Under the pieces are notes generated by a model that saw only the letters and a program-made list of their open reading frames with translations, had not been told where the DNA came from and did not search any database. 42,052 nucleotides of DNA from Nitrosarchaeum sp. (lineage in GTDB: Archaea; Thermoproteota; Nitrososphaeria; Nitrososphaerales; Nitrosopumilaceae): assembly GCA_016844465.1 (NCBI GenBank), contig JAERMO010000007.1, positions 1 through 42,052 of the forward strand, given 5' to 3'. Numbering within the stretch: the first letter of the stretch is position 1; every line of letters begins with the position of its first letter. The position numbers and the translations under genes were made by a program. Below, piece by piece: positions 1-7,826 of the stretch.

Positions 1-1
1 A

Positions 2-718
2 ACAGGTGAGACTGGTTCCACAGGATCAACAGGTGAGACAGGTTCTACTGGATCAACAGGTTCCACAGGATCAACAGGTAACACCGGCTCAACAGGTTCC
101 ACAGGTTCTACAGGTAACACCGGCTCAACAGGTGAGACAGGTTCTACTGGATCAACAGGATCAACAGGTTCCACTGGCGAACCTGTTTCTGTCGAAGGCG
201 GAGGATGTACAGATTGTAATCCGCCAATTTTAGGATATGACAGCGCTGGCAGAAAGCTTGTAGATGGTGGATTTACCTACAACGGTCAAACAACTGAAGT
301 TAACTATTTCTTTACTCCATTTCCACTAATCACTGCTGAAATAGGCAAAGAAAATGTTGTCAAATTAAAGATATACGAAGACAGTGGTCCTGAACAAATA
401 AGACATGTAGCATTAGGATTTGGACTAGCAACAGGTGAGTATATGAGTCAGAGCAACGCCGTAATCGTATACGATATTGACTCTGAGGGTAATGCCGTAA
501 TTTCACAAATTGATCCAGAAAATGCGATCGATGATAACTCACTCAGAATAGAACGAGAAAATGTAAAGTGTACTAGTTCTTCTACAGATGAAAAATGCTT
601 ACTAGTTACAGTATATCATACATTTAGAGCTCCCTTAATGTTTAACATTGTTGGAACTGATGTCTGGGATGAAAGGAAAACTCTTGGCAAAATTTCTTCA
701 ATCATGGTATACATATAA
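2..718 (+). CDS. Collagen-like TGS-repeat surface protein, 5' partial, frameshifted
   Basis: The frame is open from the window edge, so the N terminus is missing. Bases 2-181 encode 20 Thr-Gly-X triplets (X is Ser, Asn or Glu), the Gly-X-Y pattern of collagen-like archaeal and bacterial surface proteins. A non-repetitive domain follows, beginning after a CTDC motif and containing blocks such as [13 protein letters not shown] and [21 protein letters not shown]. This frame ends at 716-718, but the -1 frame from about 679 continues with sensible protein ([17 protein letters not shown]) straight into the next entry. The two pieces are therefore probably one gene interrupted near 677-680. Function is inferred only as extracellular or cell-surface; the family of the C-terminal domain is not recognised. 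Confidence 0.7.
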   Translation, partial: TGETGSTGSTGETGSTGSTGSTGSTGNTGSTGSTGSTGNTGSTGETGSTGSTGSTGSTGEPVSVEGGGCTDCNPPILGYDSAGRKLVDGGFTYNGQTTEVNYFFTPFPLITAEIGKENVVKLKIYEDSGPEQIRHVALGFGLATGEYMSQSNAVIVYDIDSEGNAVISQIDPENAIDDNSLRIERENVKCTSSSTDEKCLLVTVYHTFRAPLMFNIVGTDVWDERKTLGKISSIMVYI

Positions 719-729
719 CCGGAAATTCA

Positions 730-1206
730 ATGAATCCTCCAAAAGAATATGACGGAATTAACAAAGGAGTGATCTATCACTTGACTGAAACTAGCAGAAC
801 CACCTCAACTGATGATCTAGGGAACACTTGGTCACTTGAATATGGTTTGTGGACTATGGATTTCAAGCCTATAATTAGACATGATCCAGATCTTGTTAAT
901 CCTGAAAAAATTTGGGCAATCAAACACATGTTAAAGGATAATACTCCTCAAGACATATCTGGCCTATTTGGTTACGATAGAAACCACATCAAGTTTGTTG
1001 AAGTAAAAAATGGACAACTACTCATCGCTGAATCAATGATGCAAAAGATATGTCCAGAGTGCACTGATAAACCATATGACAAGATTAATGACATCTTTTA
1101 CTATGAAATGCCAGAATTTCTACAAAGATCAGAAAACCCAGAGCTACTTGCAAAGATACAATATGAGGCAGATAGAGCTTATGATATTTTGTTAAAAATG
1201 CCATAA
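730..1206 (+). CDS. Continuation of the collagen-like protein after a -1 frameshift
   Basis: The first ATG is at 730, giving 158 residues (MNPPKEYDGINKGVIYHL...). Coding-quality sequence already starts about 50 nt upstream in the same frame (from 679), overlapping the end of the preceding frame. No separate promoter or ribosome binding site is apparent, and the piece lacks a signal peptide. It is most simply read as the C-terminal third of the preceding repeat protein. It has one Cys pair (CPEC) and many Tyr, Asp and Asn residues, with no recognised catalytic motif. If the shift at the A-run is an assembly error, the two entries form a single CDS ending at 1206. Confidence 0.6.
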   Translation: MNPPKEYDGINKGVIYHLTETSRTTSTDDLGNTWSLEYGLWTMDFKPIIRHDPDLVNPEKIWAIKHMLKDNTPQDISGLFGYDRNHIKFVEVKNGQLLIAESMMQKICPECTDKPYDKINDIFYYEMPEFLQRSENPELLAKIQYEADRAYDILLKMP

Positions 1207-1300
1207 ATTAACTTGGCAGATTCTTTTCAAAAATATTTTAAATCCAATTTGTTTTCTGTCTTTTCCAACGGGAGATTCCTGAATAATCCGTTTCTACACC

Positions 1301-1903
1301 TTAATAATTTGCAAAATTTCCGAAATTTTTAAGGAATGTTTGTTGAGCACGTTGATTTTCAATAATTATTCCATTTTGTAAGACTGGGTCTTCGCTTCTT
1401 TCATATCGTTTACTATATTGTATTTGAGGTTCATTATTTTTGCCAAAATCTGGATTTTGTATCTGTTTTCCATACACCAACTTATCAAATATCACTTCTG
1501 CATTTTTCATACTATATTCTTTTATTTGATTAAAATAATAATTGTTCCTAGTTAGGTTAGTTGGAATCTCTTGATCATGTAATATTTTTTGTTCTAATGC
1601 CTTGCCTTCCAAGTAATCAATTTCATTAATTTCTGGTTTTATAATCATTAAATCTGCAAGTATTTCCTGCACTGGTTTAGTAATAACCGTGTTTTGTACT
1701 TGGTTAGTGTCTTGGTCATTCTGGTCTGATTTTTTCACTGGATTTCCTAAATAATCGGTAAATACTATTGGTGTTCCAGTATCAAGATGAATACAATTTT
1801 CTCCATCCCATTCTGTGTCTTTTGGACATACTGCATCACCATATGCATTATTGATTGCAAAAGACAATGTTACAACAATTGCCAATAGCATTATTTGCTT
1901 CAA
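1301..1903 (-). CDS. Small secreted protein of unknown function
   Basis: The protein has a clear signal peptide and no recognised domain. A TTG at 1903 gives MKQIMLLAIVVTLSFAINNAYG followed by DAVCPKD, a classic short basic n-region, hydrophobic core and cleavage region. The same frame extends to a TTG at 1936, and an ATG lies at 1891. The mature part begins with a CPKDTEW-DGENC module, similar in form to the Cys pairs in the surface protein at 12817-14199. The rest is polar and rich in Asn, Gln and Glu, without further membrane segments. It is probably exported and soluble or loosely wall-attached. It is convergent with the collagen-like gene. Start position is uncertain. Confidence 0.65.
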   Translation of the reverse strand: MKQIMLLAIVVTLSFAINNAYGDAVCPKDTEWDGENCIHLDTGTPIVFTDYLGNPVKKSDQNDQDTNQVQNTVITKPVQEILADLMIIKPEINEIDYLEGKALEQKILHDQEIPTNLTRNNYYFNQIKEYSMKNAEVIFDKLVYGKQIQNPDFGKNNEPQIQYSKRYERSEDPVLQNGIIIENQRAQQTFLKNFGNFANY

Positions 1904-2101
1904 ACCAAATAGTTCTTGATTTTGCGAATTAACCAATAGACTAGAATTGAAACGATTACAATATAGGCGTCAGCTAGTTCAAAATAAGACAAATTTAATC
2001 TGTTTTTATCCTACTACAAGCAATATGATCACATATTCTTATTTTTGAAATCTATGTAGATTATCAACGAATAATAGCCTGCAATATGCAAAATTTTTTT
2101 G

Positions 2102-3502
2102 ATGACGTATGACACCGTGATCACAAATTCACACATTATTTTACCGCAAGGAATGCTTGATAAAAATATCATAATAGATGAGGGAAAAGTTGTCGGTTTT
2201 ACAAATGACATCCCTGCATGTGATCACAAGATAAATGGGAATGGTCTAATCTCGATACCTGGTCCTATTGATACTCACGTTCACTATGGTGTATATTCTC
2301 CTATTGATAAGGCTGCAAAAAGTGAATCACATGCAGCCGCAATTGGAGGAATTACAACTATGATGAGAATGCTTCGATTGGGAAATTCATTAAAATCTTC
2401 ATTACCAGCTCAGCTAGAGGCTGCATCAAAAAATCATTATATTGATTACTCTGTTCATGTATCAATTTTTTCTTCACAACAGATAGGTGAAATGCCTTAT
2501 TGTATTGAAAAAGGAATTACTTCATTTAAAATTTACATGAATCTTGGGGGCGATGTTGGTCATGTGTATATGGACATGCCACCATATTCTTCTAAATTAT
2601 CCGAGGCAAAAGTTGAGATAAATGATAAACTAGTAGAGCAGATTGTAAAAACTGCCGCGTCACTTGGATGTCCTGTTTTGGTTCATGCCGAAGACTATGA
2701 ATCTTGTGCATGTGGAATAAAGACTGCCAAAGAAAAAAAATGGGATGGCCTTCCTGCCTGGTCTGAAAGCAGATCTCCTGAATTTGAGGCAAAGGCAATT
2801 AAAACAGTCTCCAAATTTGGGAGAGACTATGGATGCATAATTTATTTTGTTCATATTGGTTCTCAGAAGGCATTACAGCAAATCAAAGAGGAGCGAGAGC
2901 TTGGAACTAAAATTTTTGTTGAAACATGTCCTCACTATCTTACATTATCATATGAAAAACAGCATGGATATCTTGCCAAAGTTATGCCTCCGATTAGATC
3001 TTCACAAGATAATACGGCGATATGGGACGCATTATCAAATAATCTAATTGATACTATAGGTACAGATCATGTTGCAAATCAACTAAAACTTAAACTTGGA
3101 GGAAATGATATTTGGGGAGCATTGGCAGGATTTCCAGGAATTGGAACTGCAATTCCAATTTTGTTAAGCGAGGGAGTAAACAAAAATAAAATATCTCTTG
3201 AGCAGCTTGTAAAATTTACAAGCAGTAACGCTGCTAAGATATTTGGAATGTATCCTAAAAAAGGAACGTTAGACAAAGATGCCGACGCTGATATAACAAT
3301 GATAGACCTTAAAAAAGAAAATAAAGTATCTTCAGAGATGTTTGGCGGATTCTCGGACTATATTGTATATGAAGGAATGTCATTGAAGGGTTGGCCTGTT
3401 AAAACTATTGTAAGGGGACAGCTAGTCGCTGAAGATTTTGAAGTTGTTGGAAATCTAGGCTATGGAAAATTTGTTCAACGACATCCTTCCAAAAATCACT
3501 AG
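2102..3502 (+). CDS. Cyclic amidohydrolase (dihydropyrimidinase/dihydroorotase-like)
   Basis: A 466-residue metal-dependent cyclic amidase of the hydantoinase/dihydroorotase superfamily. The full binuclear metal site is visible: HVH at 59-61, the Lys that would be carbamylated in SFKIYMN (K143), H195 in LVHAED, H251 in FVHIGS, and D322 in GTDH. These enzymes open cyclic amides such as dihydropyrimidines, hydantoins, allantoin or dihydroorotate. Length and motif spacing fit dihydropyrimidinase/hydantoinase at least as well as pyrimidine-pathway dihydroorotase, and no pyrimidine gene is adjacent, so the substrate is open. ATG at 2102 was chosen over the TTG one codon upstream. It is a single-gene unit, divergent from the secreted protein. 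Confidence 0.85.
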   Translation: MTYDTVITNSHIILPQGMLDKNIIIDEGKVVGFTNDIPACDHKINGNGLISIPGPIDTHVHYGVYSPIDKAAKSESHAAAIGGITTMMRMLRLGNSLKSSLPAQLEAASKNHYIDYSVHVSIFSSQQIGEMPYCIEKGITSFKIYMNLGGDVGHVYMDMPPYSSKLSEAKVEINDKLVEQIVKTAASLGCPVLVHAEDYESCACGIKTAKEKKWDGLPAWSESRSPEFEAKAIKTVSKFGRDYGCIIYFVHIGSQKALQQIKEERELGTKIFVETCPHYLTLSYEKQHGYLAKVMPPIRSSQDNTAIWDALSNNLIDTIGTDHVANQLKLKLGGNDIWGALAGFPGIGTAIPILLSEGVNKNKISLEQLVKFTSSNAAKIFGMYPKKGTLDKDADADITMIDLKKENKVSSEMFGGFSDYIVYEGMSLKGWPVKTIVRGQLVAEDFEVVGNLGYGKFVQRHPSKNH

Positions 3503-3919
3503 CCATGAAATACTACCTTATTAATGATATAATGAAAAAAATATTGATATTGGATCTTAAGACCAAAAACGGTTAGTTGTTTGGTGAGAGTTCCAATTAA
3601 ATTTATTTTGTCAAAATAGTATTTAGATCATACTGATAATTTCTATGCAAGTCTTTTAAGGAAACTTTTTGAAATTACCATGATCTTCATAATCTAATGC
3701 GGTCATTCACTTGTCTATTAGATAATCCAGTCCAAGATTGGGTAATTTTACCCAAATTCAATAATTATTAATTCTGAAATTTGGGAGAACGTTGGCCTTG
3801 ACAAATTATTCACAAGTATTAAAGAAAATTTTCTTTGATCAATTATGCTGGAACAAACAATAAATCAAAACTTGTATAAGAAGATCAAAATCAACTTTAG
3901 AATGATCTAGAATAATCCT
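3503..3919. other. Intergenic region between convergent genes with two palindromes
   Basis: This 417-nt gap separates the convergent amidohydrolase and rpiA. No convincing gene is seen. It holds a hairpin-capable TTGGGTAA-TT-TTACCCAA (3738-3755) and a perfect 16-bp A/T-rich palindrome AAAGAAAATTTTCTTT (3821-3836). Both lie where transcripts from either side would end, so a role in termination or 3' end processing is plausible but not shown. Confidence 0.4.
3738..3755. repeat. Inverted repeat, possible bidirectional terminator
   Basis: TTGGGTAA and TTACCCAA form an 8-bp perfect stem around a 2-nt centre. It lies between two convergent genes. It could be a transcript-end hairpin or a protein-binding palindrome; the short loop favours a DNA palindrome. 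Confidence 0.4.
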
Positions 3920-4594
3920 CTAAATAATCTCAAATTTACCGCCAATCATAGCTCTGTAAATAATATCTGGTTTCCTGATAAATATGCCTGACTCCATCAC
4001 GCCTGGTATTTGTTTTATTTTTAGGGAAAGTATTTTAGGATTTTTGATTACTCCAAAATTGCAATCAAGAATAATATTTCCATTTTCTGTAAAAAATGGA
4101 TAACCTCTATTCAGGGAACGAAGTTCTGTTTTTCCACCCAATTTTTTTATTGCATTTGTTACCGAATTTCTTGCAAGAGGATGGACTTCTACTGGAACTG
4201 TTCTAGTAAAGTTTTTAACAAATTTTGATTCATCTGCCATTACTACTATTTTATTTGCCAAGCTAAACAAAATGTTTTCACGCAAAAGAGCTCCACCCCC
4301 CCCTTTGATTACATATCTTTGAGAATCAATTTGATCAGCACCATCAAAGACAACATCAATGTGATCCGTTTGATCTGCTTCCAACAATGGAATTCCTCTT
4401 TTTTCAGCGACAAGTTTTATTTGTAATGATGTCGGGACTGCTCTAATATTATAATTTTTAACTTTGATTAATGATGCGAGTGAATTTACCAAAGTTGTAG
4501 CTGCCCTGCCACTACCAAGGCCGACCACAAAACCATCTTTTACAAATTTTAATGCATCATTTGATAATGCCTTTATGGCATCATCGTAAGACAA
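3920..4594 (-). CDS. rpiA: Ribose-5-phosphate isomerase A
   Basis: Interconverts ribose 5-phosphate and ribulose 5-phosphate, supplying ribose for nucleotide synthesis. The 224 residues match the usual RpiA length. Motifs are the N-terminal phosphate loop GLGSGRA (25-31), FDGADQID (83-90) holding the active-site aspartates, and KGGGGALLRE (97-106), whose Lys and Glu are the expected catalytic residues. The start is TTG at 4594, directly next to the TAA of the upstream gene with no spacer, so translation is probably coupled. It is the last gene of an apparent LSm-L37e-unknown-rpiA operon. Confidence 0.95.
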   Translation of the reverse strand: MSYDDAIKALSNDALKFVKDGFVVGLGSGRAATTLVNSLASLIKVKNYNIRAVPTSLQIKLVAEKRGIPLLEADQTDHIDVVFDGADQIDSQRYVIKGGGGALLRENILFSLANKIVVMADESKFVKNFTRTVPVEVHPLARNSVTNAIKKLGGKTELRSLNRGYPFFTENGNIILDCNFGVIKNPKILSLKIKQIPGVMESGIFIRKPDIIYRAMIGGKFEII

Positions 4595-5554
4595 TTACTC
4601 TACCTCTGCCTGCTCAATCTTGGAGAGAACTTTCAATATTTCCCCTTTAATTTTATCTAGGTCATCTGAATTATCTTCATCAAAATCATCTTCTAATACT
4701 GTGGGTTGGTTTGATTTCTTTTGTGGTTCAGGAAGTGCTTTGTATTCAGTTATCTTTGCAATTTCTTTATTAATATCTGGTTTTGTTTCAAACTTAGTTT
4801 CTGGTTTTATATTAACTGATTCTATGATCTCAATCTTATCTTCAATTTTTGGCTTTACGATATTCCTTATAATCTCCTCTTTTGGGATGATCATTTCTTT
4901 GTTGATCTCTACTTTTGGTTCAACTATATTTTCAAATAATGGGAATTTTGGTTCCTTGTTTGAAAATCTAGTTAAAGTAGTTAATTCAATTGATTGTTTT
5001 AATGGCATCACGATTGTATTTGACTTTGTTTCTTTTGGTACTTCAAAGTTGAACATCTTTTCAACTGATTTCACTTCCACTTTGTTTTCTTGTCTTGTTT
5101 CAGGTTTGATCTCTAATACTTCATTTTTCTTTATTTCTGGAATGGAAACATTTACAGTTGCTATCTTTGAGGATATCTCAAATAATCTCTCATCAAGTTT
5201 TGATAGTTTTTGATCCATTAAAGTAATCAAGCCATCACCAACCGGACCTAAGTCTGGATGATGACTAGCAGCCTCAAGTTTTTCTAATCTTGCTAATACT
5301 ATTCCAAGCTGGTGTTGATACTTTAACAATAATTTACCGTGTTGAATTTTTGATAAATCATAATCTGTTTGATACAATCTGGAAATTGTTTTAGTAAGAA
5401 TATCTTTTTCAATTTTTAAGGAAGTTATTTGACTTTTGATATGGGAACTTGCACCAAGGCTTAGTAACTGAGTTTTATTTCTTGGTACTTTTCTTACGGC
5501 GGCAGCTGTGGCAACACCTGCTAGCGAACTAAGAATAATTACAATCTCTTGCAT
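4595..5554 (-). CDS. Unknown protein with N-terminal hydrophobic segment, helical region and acidic tail
   Basis: This 319-residue protein is not recognised. Residues 1-20 (MQEIVIILSSLAGVATAAA) are hydrophobic and could be a membrane anchor or uncleaved signal. Residues about 35-135 look helical or coiled-coil (SLKIEKDILTKTISRLYQ, LARLEKLEAAS). A long low-complexity stretch (about 140-280) of Glu, Lys, Pro and Ile follows, with repeated PKxE and KPE units. The tail is very acidic (DDFDEDNSDDLDKIK) and ends in a short helix. ATG at 5554 follows the L37e stop with no gap, and its own TAA touches the rpiA start. A membrane-tethered scaffold is conceivable; no function is assigned. Confidence 0.75.
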   Translation of the reverse strand: MQEIVIILSSLAGVATAAAVRKVPRNKTQLLSLGASSHIKSQITSLKIEKDILTKTISRLYQTDYDLSKIQHGKLLLKYQHQLGIVLARLEKLEAASHHPDLGPVGDGLITLMDQKLSKLDERLFEISSKIATVNVSIPEIKKNEVLEIKPETRQENKVEVKSVEKMFNFEVPKETKSNTIVMPLKQSIELTTLTRFSNKEPKFPLFENIVEPKVEINKEMIIPKEEIIRNIVKPKIEDKIEIIESVNIKPETKFETKPDINKEIAKITEYKALPEPQKKSNQPTVLEDDFDEDNSDDLDKIKGEILKVLSKIEQAEVE

Positions 5555-5722
5555 CTATGTATACCATTTAATCCAGGAATACTTTCTGCGTTTTGCCTCT
5601 GGAAAACCACAACTGGCACATTGATGATGACGTTTATGAAGTGCATTATTACCGCATCTCCTACATCTGATATGTGGTTTTTTCTTTGTAAACCCACCCA
5701 TTGAAGTTGTGCCCCTCGTCAT
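5555..5722 (-). CDS. rpl37e: Ribosomal protein eL37 (L37e)
   Basis: A 55-residue basic zinc-ribbon protein of the large ribosomal subunit, starting [15 protein letters not shown]. The zinc ligands are two CxxC pairs, C20/C23 (CRRC) and C35/C38 (CASC). The fold is followed by the Lys/Arg-rich [15 protein letters not shown] tail that contacts rRNA. The ATG at 5722 lies 10 nt downstream of the LSm stop codon. The LSm-L37e pairing is a conserved archaeal arrangement, which supports the call. Confidence 0.95.
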   Translation of the reverse strand: MTRGTTSMGGFTKKKPHIRCRRCGNNALHKRHHQCASCGFPEAKRRKYSWIKWYT

Positions 5723-5732
5723 CCAAAATCAC

Positions 5733-5969
5733 CTAATGCTGTGCTGGAGGAGGGGATATCATGACAACATTGTCCCCTCTAACGACAATGGTTCCGAGGC
5801 TTTTTGCATTACCTTCAGCGGAAACTTCTTCTGAAGAATCAATTAGCAGATTCATGTGCTGATCAAAACCGAGTAAATTACCTCTAATGGTTTTGCCGCC
5901 TTTGAGCTTTATCAATACAGTTTGATTGATACTCTCATCCAATACTTTTACTGCCATATCAACTGACAT
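5733..5969 (-). CDS. Sm-like (LSm / SmAP) RNA-binding protein
   Basis: This 78-residue single-domain Sm protein would assemble into a heptameric ring binding U-rich RNA. Sm1 is visible as LIKLKGGKTIRGNLLGFDQHMNLLI, with the GFDxHMNL signature of the RNA-binding loop. Sm2 is visible as GTIVVRGDNVVMISPP, with the RGD/N signature. It is the first gene of the operon with L37e downstream, the classic archaeal linkage between RNA metabolism and ribosome assembly. The ATG at 5969 gives the typical length. Confidence 0.95.
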   Translation of the reverse strand: MSVDMAVKVLDESINQTVLIKLKGGKTIRGNLLGFDQHMNLLIDSSEEVSAEGNAKSLGTIVVRGDNVVMISPPPAQH

Positions 5970-6033
5970 CTATTTCACTTATTGACTTTGATATTGAGGG
6001 ATTATATTAAAATTTCATTGGTGTAACTTTGAA

Positions 6034-6750
6034 CTATACCATGTGAGGCAAGTTTGACACTTTTTTTTCGAGATTTCTAAGTATTTCATCTAAAATCAAC
6101 AATCCGTCTCTTTTTGTAGCTTTTCTTGGATCTCCCCATATTCCATTCTTGGTAGCTTTTGGAAATGATTTTGATGCTAATCGTTCTAAACTGTTAATTT
6201 GTTGTTGATTCAGACCATCAGTCACCAATCCTTTCCTGGCCAATTTCATTTTTACATTTTTTGATATTGCAAGCATTATGGAAGTCTCTACAAATCCTCC
6301 ATGATCAAACTCTCTTTGCATAAAATGCCAATATGAAAGCGAAAAAACTTTGAGATTATTTTTTGATAATTTTTGCAATTTCTTATCAATATCTCTCAAA
6401 GTATTTTGATTCCCATAATGACCATTAATGATAAAAACTGTCTTGATATTGTTTGCAAGAAGTGACAGACACAAATCAGTCAGGATGCTATGAAGTGTTG
6501 ATTCTTTAATACTCAAGTTGAAAAACGGTGTATGTTCAAATGAGACACCATAGGTTATTGTAGGTAAAAGTAGGAAATTTTTCTTTTCTGATAATTTCCT
6601 TGCAACCTCGGTAACAATATCTGAATCAGTTGAAATTGGTAAATGTGGACCATGTTGTTCTATTGAACCTACAGGAATTACTGCAATTTGATTTTTCTTC
6701 TTAATGATTTTTCTCAAATTCGGATCTAAATGAGATTTAATTTCTATCAT
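6034..6750 (-). CDS. Creatininase-family hydrolase (ArfB-like formamide hydrolase)
   Basis: A 238-residue metal-dependent amidohydrolase of the creatininase fold. Metal ligands expected for the family are present: E31, H33 and D42 in GSIEQHGPHLPISTDSD, H111 in INGHYGN, and the Glu of HGGFVETS. In archaea the best-known members are ArfB, which removes formate from the first pyrimidine intermediate of riboflavin and F420 synthesis; this lineage uses F420, so that is the leading call. Other members (creatininase, MftE-like peptidases) cannot be excluded by motif alone. Its ATG lies 5 nt after the purU stop, so it is co-transcribed with another formate-releasing enzyme. Confidence 0.8.
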   Translation of the reverse strand: MIEIKSHLDPNLRKIIKKKNQIAVIPVGSIEQHGPHLPISTDSDIVTEVARKLSEKKNFLLLPTITYGVSFEHTPFFNLSIKESTLHSILTDLCLSLLANNIKTVFIINGHYGNQNTLRDIDKKLQKLSKNNLKVFSLSYWHFMQREFDHGGFVETSIMLAISKNVKMKLARKGLVTDGLNQQQINSLERLASKSFPKATKNGIWGDPRKATKRDGLLILDEILRNLEKKVSNLPHMV

Positions 6751-6755
6751 CTAAT

Positions 6756-7604
6756 TCACTTGGATTTAATGTGAACCTTTCTCCATCTAACTTCAAGTTT
6801 GTTTTCTAGATGCATTTTTATTGCTTTTAACAAAGTATGTGCTTCCAGTTTTTGGCCTTTTGATTTTATTTCATCCAGCGTATCATTTGGATCAACATTA
6901 AAAGAATCTTGGAAAATTATTGGTCCCTGATCTAGGTTTTCAGTTACATAATGTGCTGTTACGCCAACAATCTTAGTTCCTCTCTCATAGGCTTGTGCAT
7001 ACGCAAGAGCACCCGGAAATGCAGGCAGTAATGAGGGATGAATGTTGATTATTCTATTTGGATATCTCCAAACAAAATTAGGGCTAAGAATTTTCATATA
7101 TCTTGCAAGTACAATCAAATCAATTTCATATTTTTTGCAAATTTCTAATATTCTTTCTTCTGCTCTCTCTTGATTCGTTTCTTCAATTGAAATAAACGGA
7201 ATTTTTGTTTTCTTTGCTATTGACTCTAGAGTTTTTTCAGTTCCTATGATAATAGAAATATTTCCCACTAGTGACTTTTTTTTAGTAGCATCAAGTATTG
7301 TTTCCAGGCAAAGTGGTTCTTTTGTAACCAATATTGCAATGTTTTTTTCCAGGTTTGTCTCATGATGTGTATTTACATCCATTTTCTCTCTTTTTGATAA
7401 GGCTTGAATTCCAGAATCAAATTCCTTTACATTCACCTCCTTAGTAAAAGAGACTTCGAGATACATTCCAAAAAGTCCTTTGATTACATTTTGGTTTACT
7501 TTTTCAATGTTTCCGCCCTTCTCAAATACAAAATTAGTAAATGCAGCAACTATCCCCTCACTATCTTTTCCAACGACTGTAATTCCAATCACGATTTTTT
7601 TCAT
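6756..7604 (-). CDS. purU: Formyltetrahydrofolate deformylase
   Basis: Hydrolyses 10-formyl-tetrahydrofolate to formate and tetrahydrofolate, balancing one-carbon pools and supplying formate to purine synthesis. The 282 residues show the expected order: an N-terminal ACT domain (about 1-80, starting MKKIVIGITVVGKDSEGIVAAF), then a formyltransferase-fold catalytic domain. The latter has the INIHPSLLPAFPGA motif, where Asn and His are catalytic, and the TAHYV...LDQGPII segment with the third catalytic residue region. It is the first gene of a two-gene unit with the ArfB-like hydrolase. ATG at 7604. Confidence 0.93.
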   Translation of the reverse strand: MKKIVIGITVVGKDSEGIVAAFTNFVFEKGGNIEKVNQNVIKGLFGMYLEVSFTKEVNVKEFDSGIQALSKREKMDVNTHHETNLEKNIAILVTKEPLCLETILDATKKKSLVGNISIIIGTEKTLESIAKKTKIPFISIEETNQERAEERILEICKKYEIDLIVLARYMKILSPNFVWRYPNRIINIHPSLLPAFPGALAYAQAYERGTKIVGVTAHYVTENLDQGPIIFQDSFNVDPNDTLDEIKSKGQKLEAHTLLKAIKMHLENKLEVRWRKVHIKSK

Positions 7605-7662
7605 AACTTTTTTTTAACATCATTTTCTCATTATTAATCATTCACAGAAATTTACAATAAAT

Positions 7663-7746
7663 GCGGGAGGTGGGATTTGAACCCACGAACTCCTAAGAGA
7701 TAGGGTCCTAAGCCCTACGCCTTTGACCAGGCTGGGCGACTCCCGC
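7663..7746 (-). tRNA. tRNA-Leu (anticodon UAG)
   Basis: An 84-nt class II tRNA. The acceptor stem is GCGGGAG / CTCCCGC. The anticodon stem is TAGGG / CCCTA around loop CTTAGGA, giving UAG (leucine CUN). A long variable arm and T-arm GTGGG-TTCAAAT-CCCAC complete the fold. No CCA is encoded and no intron is seen. Its 5' end is only a few bases from the predicted start of the divergent mutase gene, so its promoter must overlap that coding region. Confidence 0.95.
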
Positions 7747-7826
7747 ATCGGACTTGCCAATTTTTTGGAACTAATGGAATTCGGGGAGTCTTTTCTGAGG
7801 ATTTTACACTTGAATTTGTACATGAT

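Noticed and set aside
2-181. Short tandem DNA repeat that could suggest a CRISPR array
   Set aside because: There are no spacers; the period is 9 nt and it encodes Thr-Gly-X triplets in one frame.
3504-3575. 23-residue frame starting MKYYLINDIM just after the amidohydrolase
   Set aside because: Too short and AT-biased, with no independent signals.
4620-5213. 197-residue plus-strand open frame
   Set aside because: It is the antisense shadow of the low-complexity Glu/Lys-rich gene; its Ser/Phe-rich composition is what reversed A-rich codons yield.
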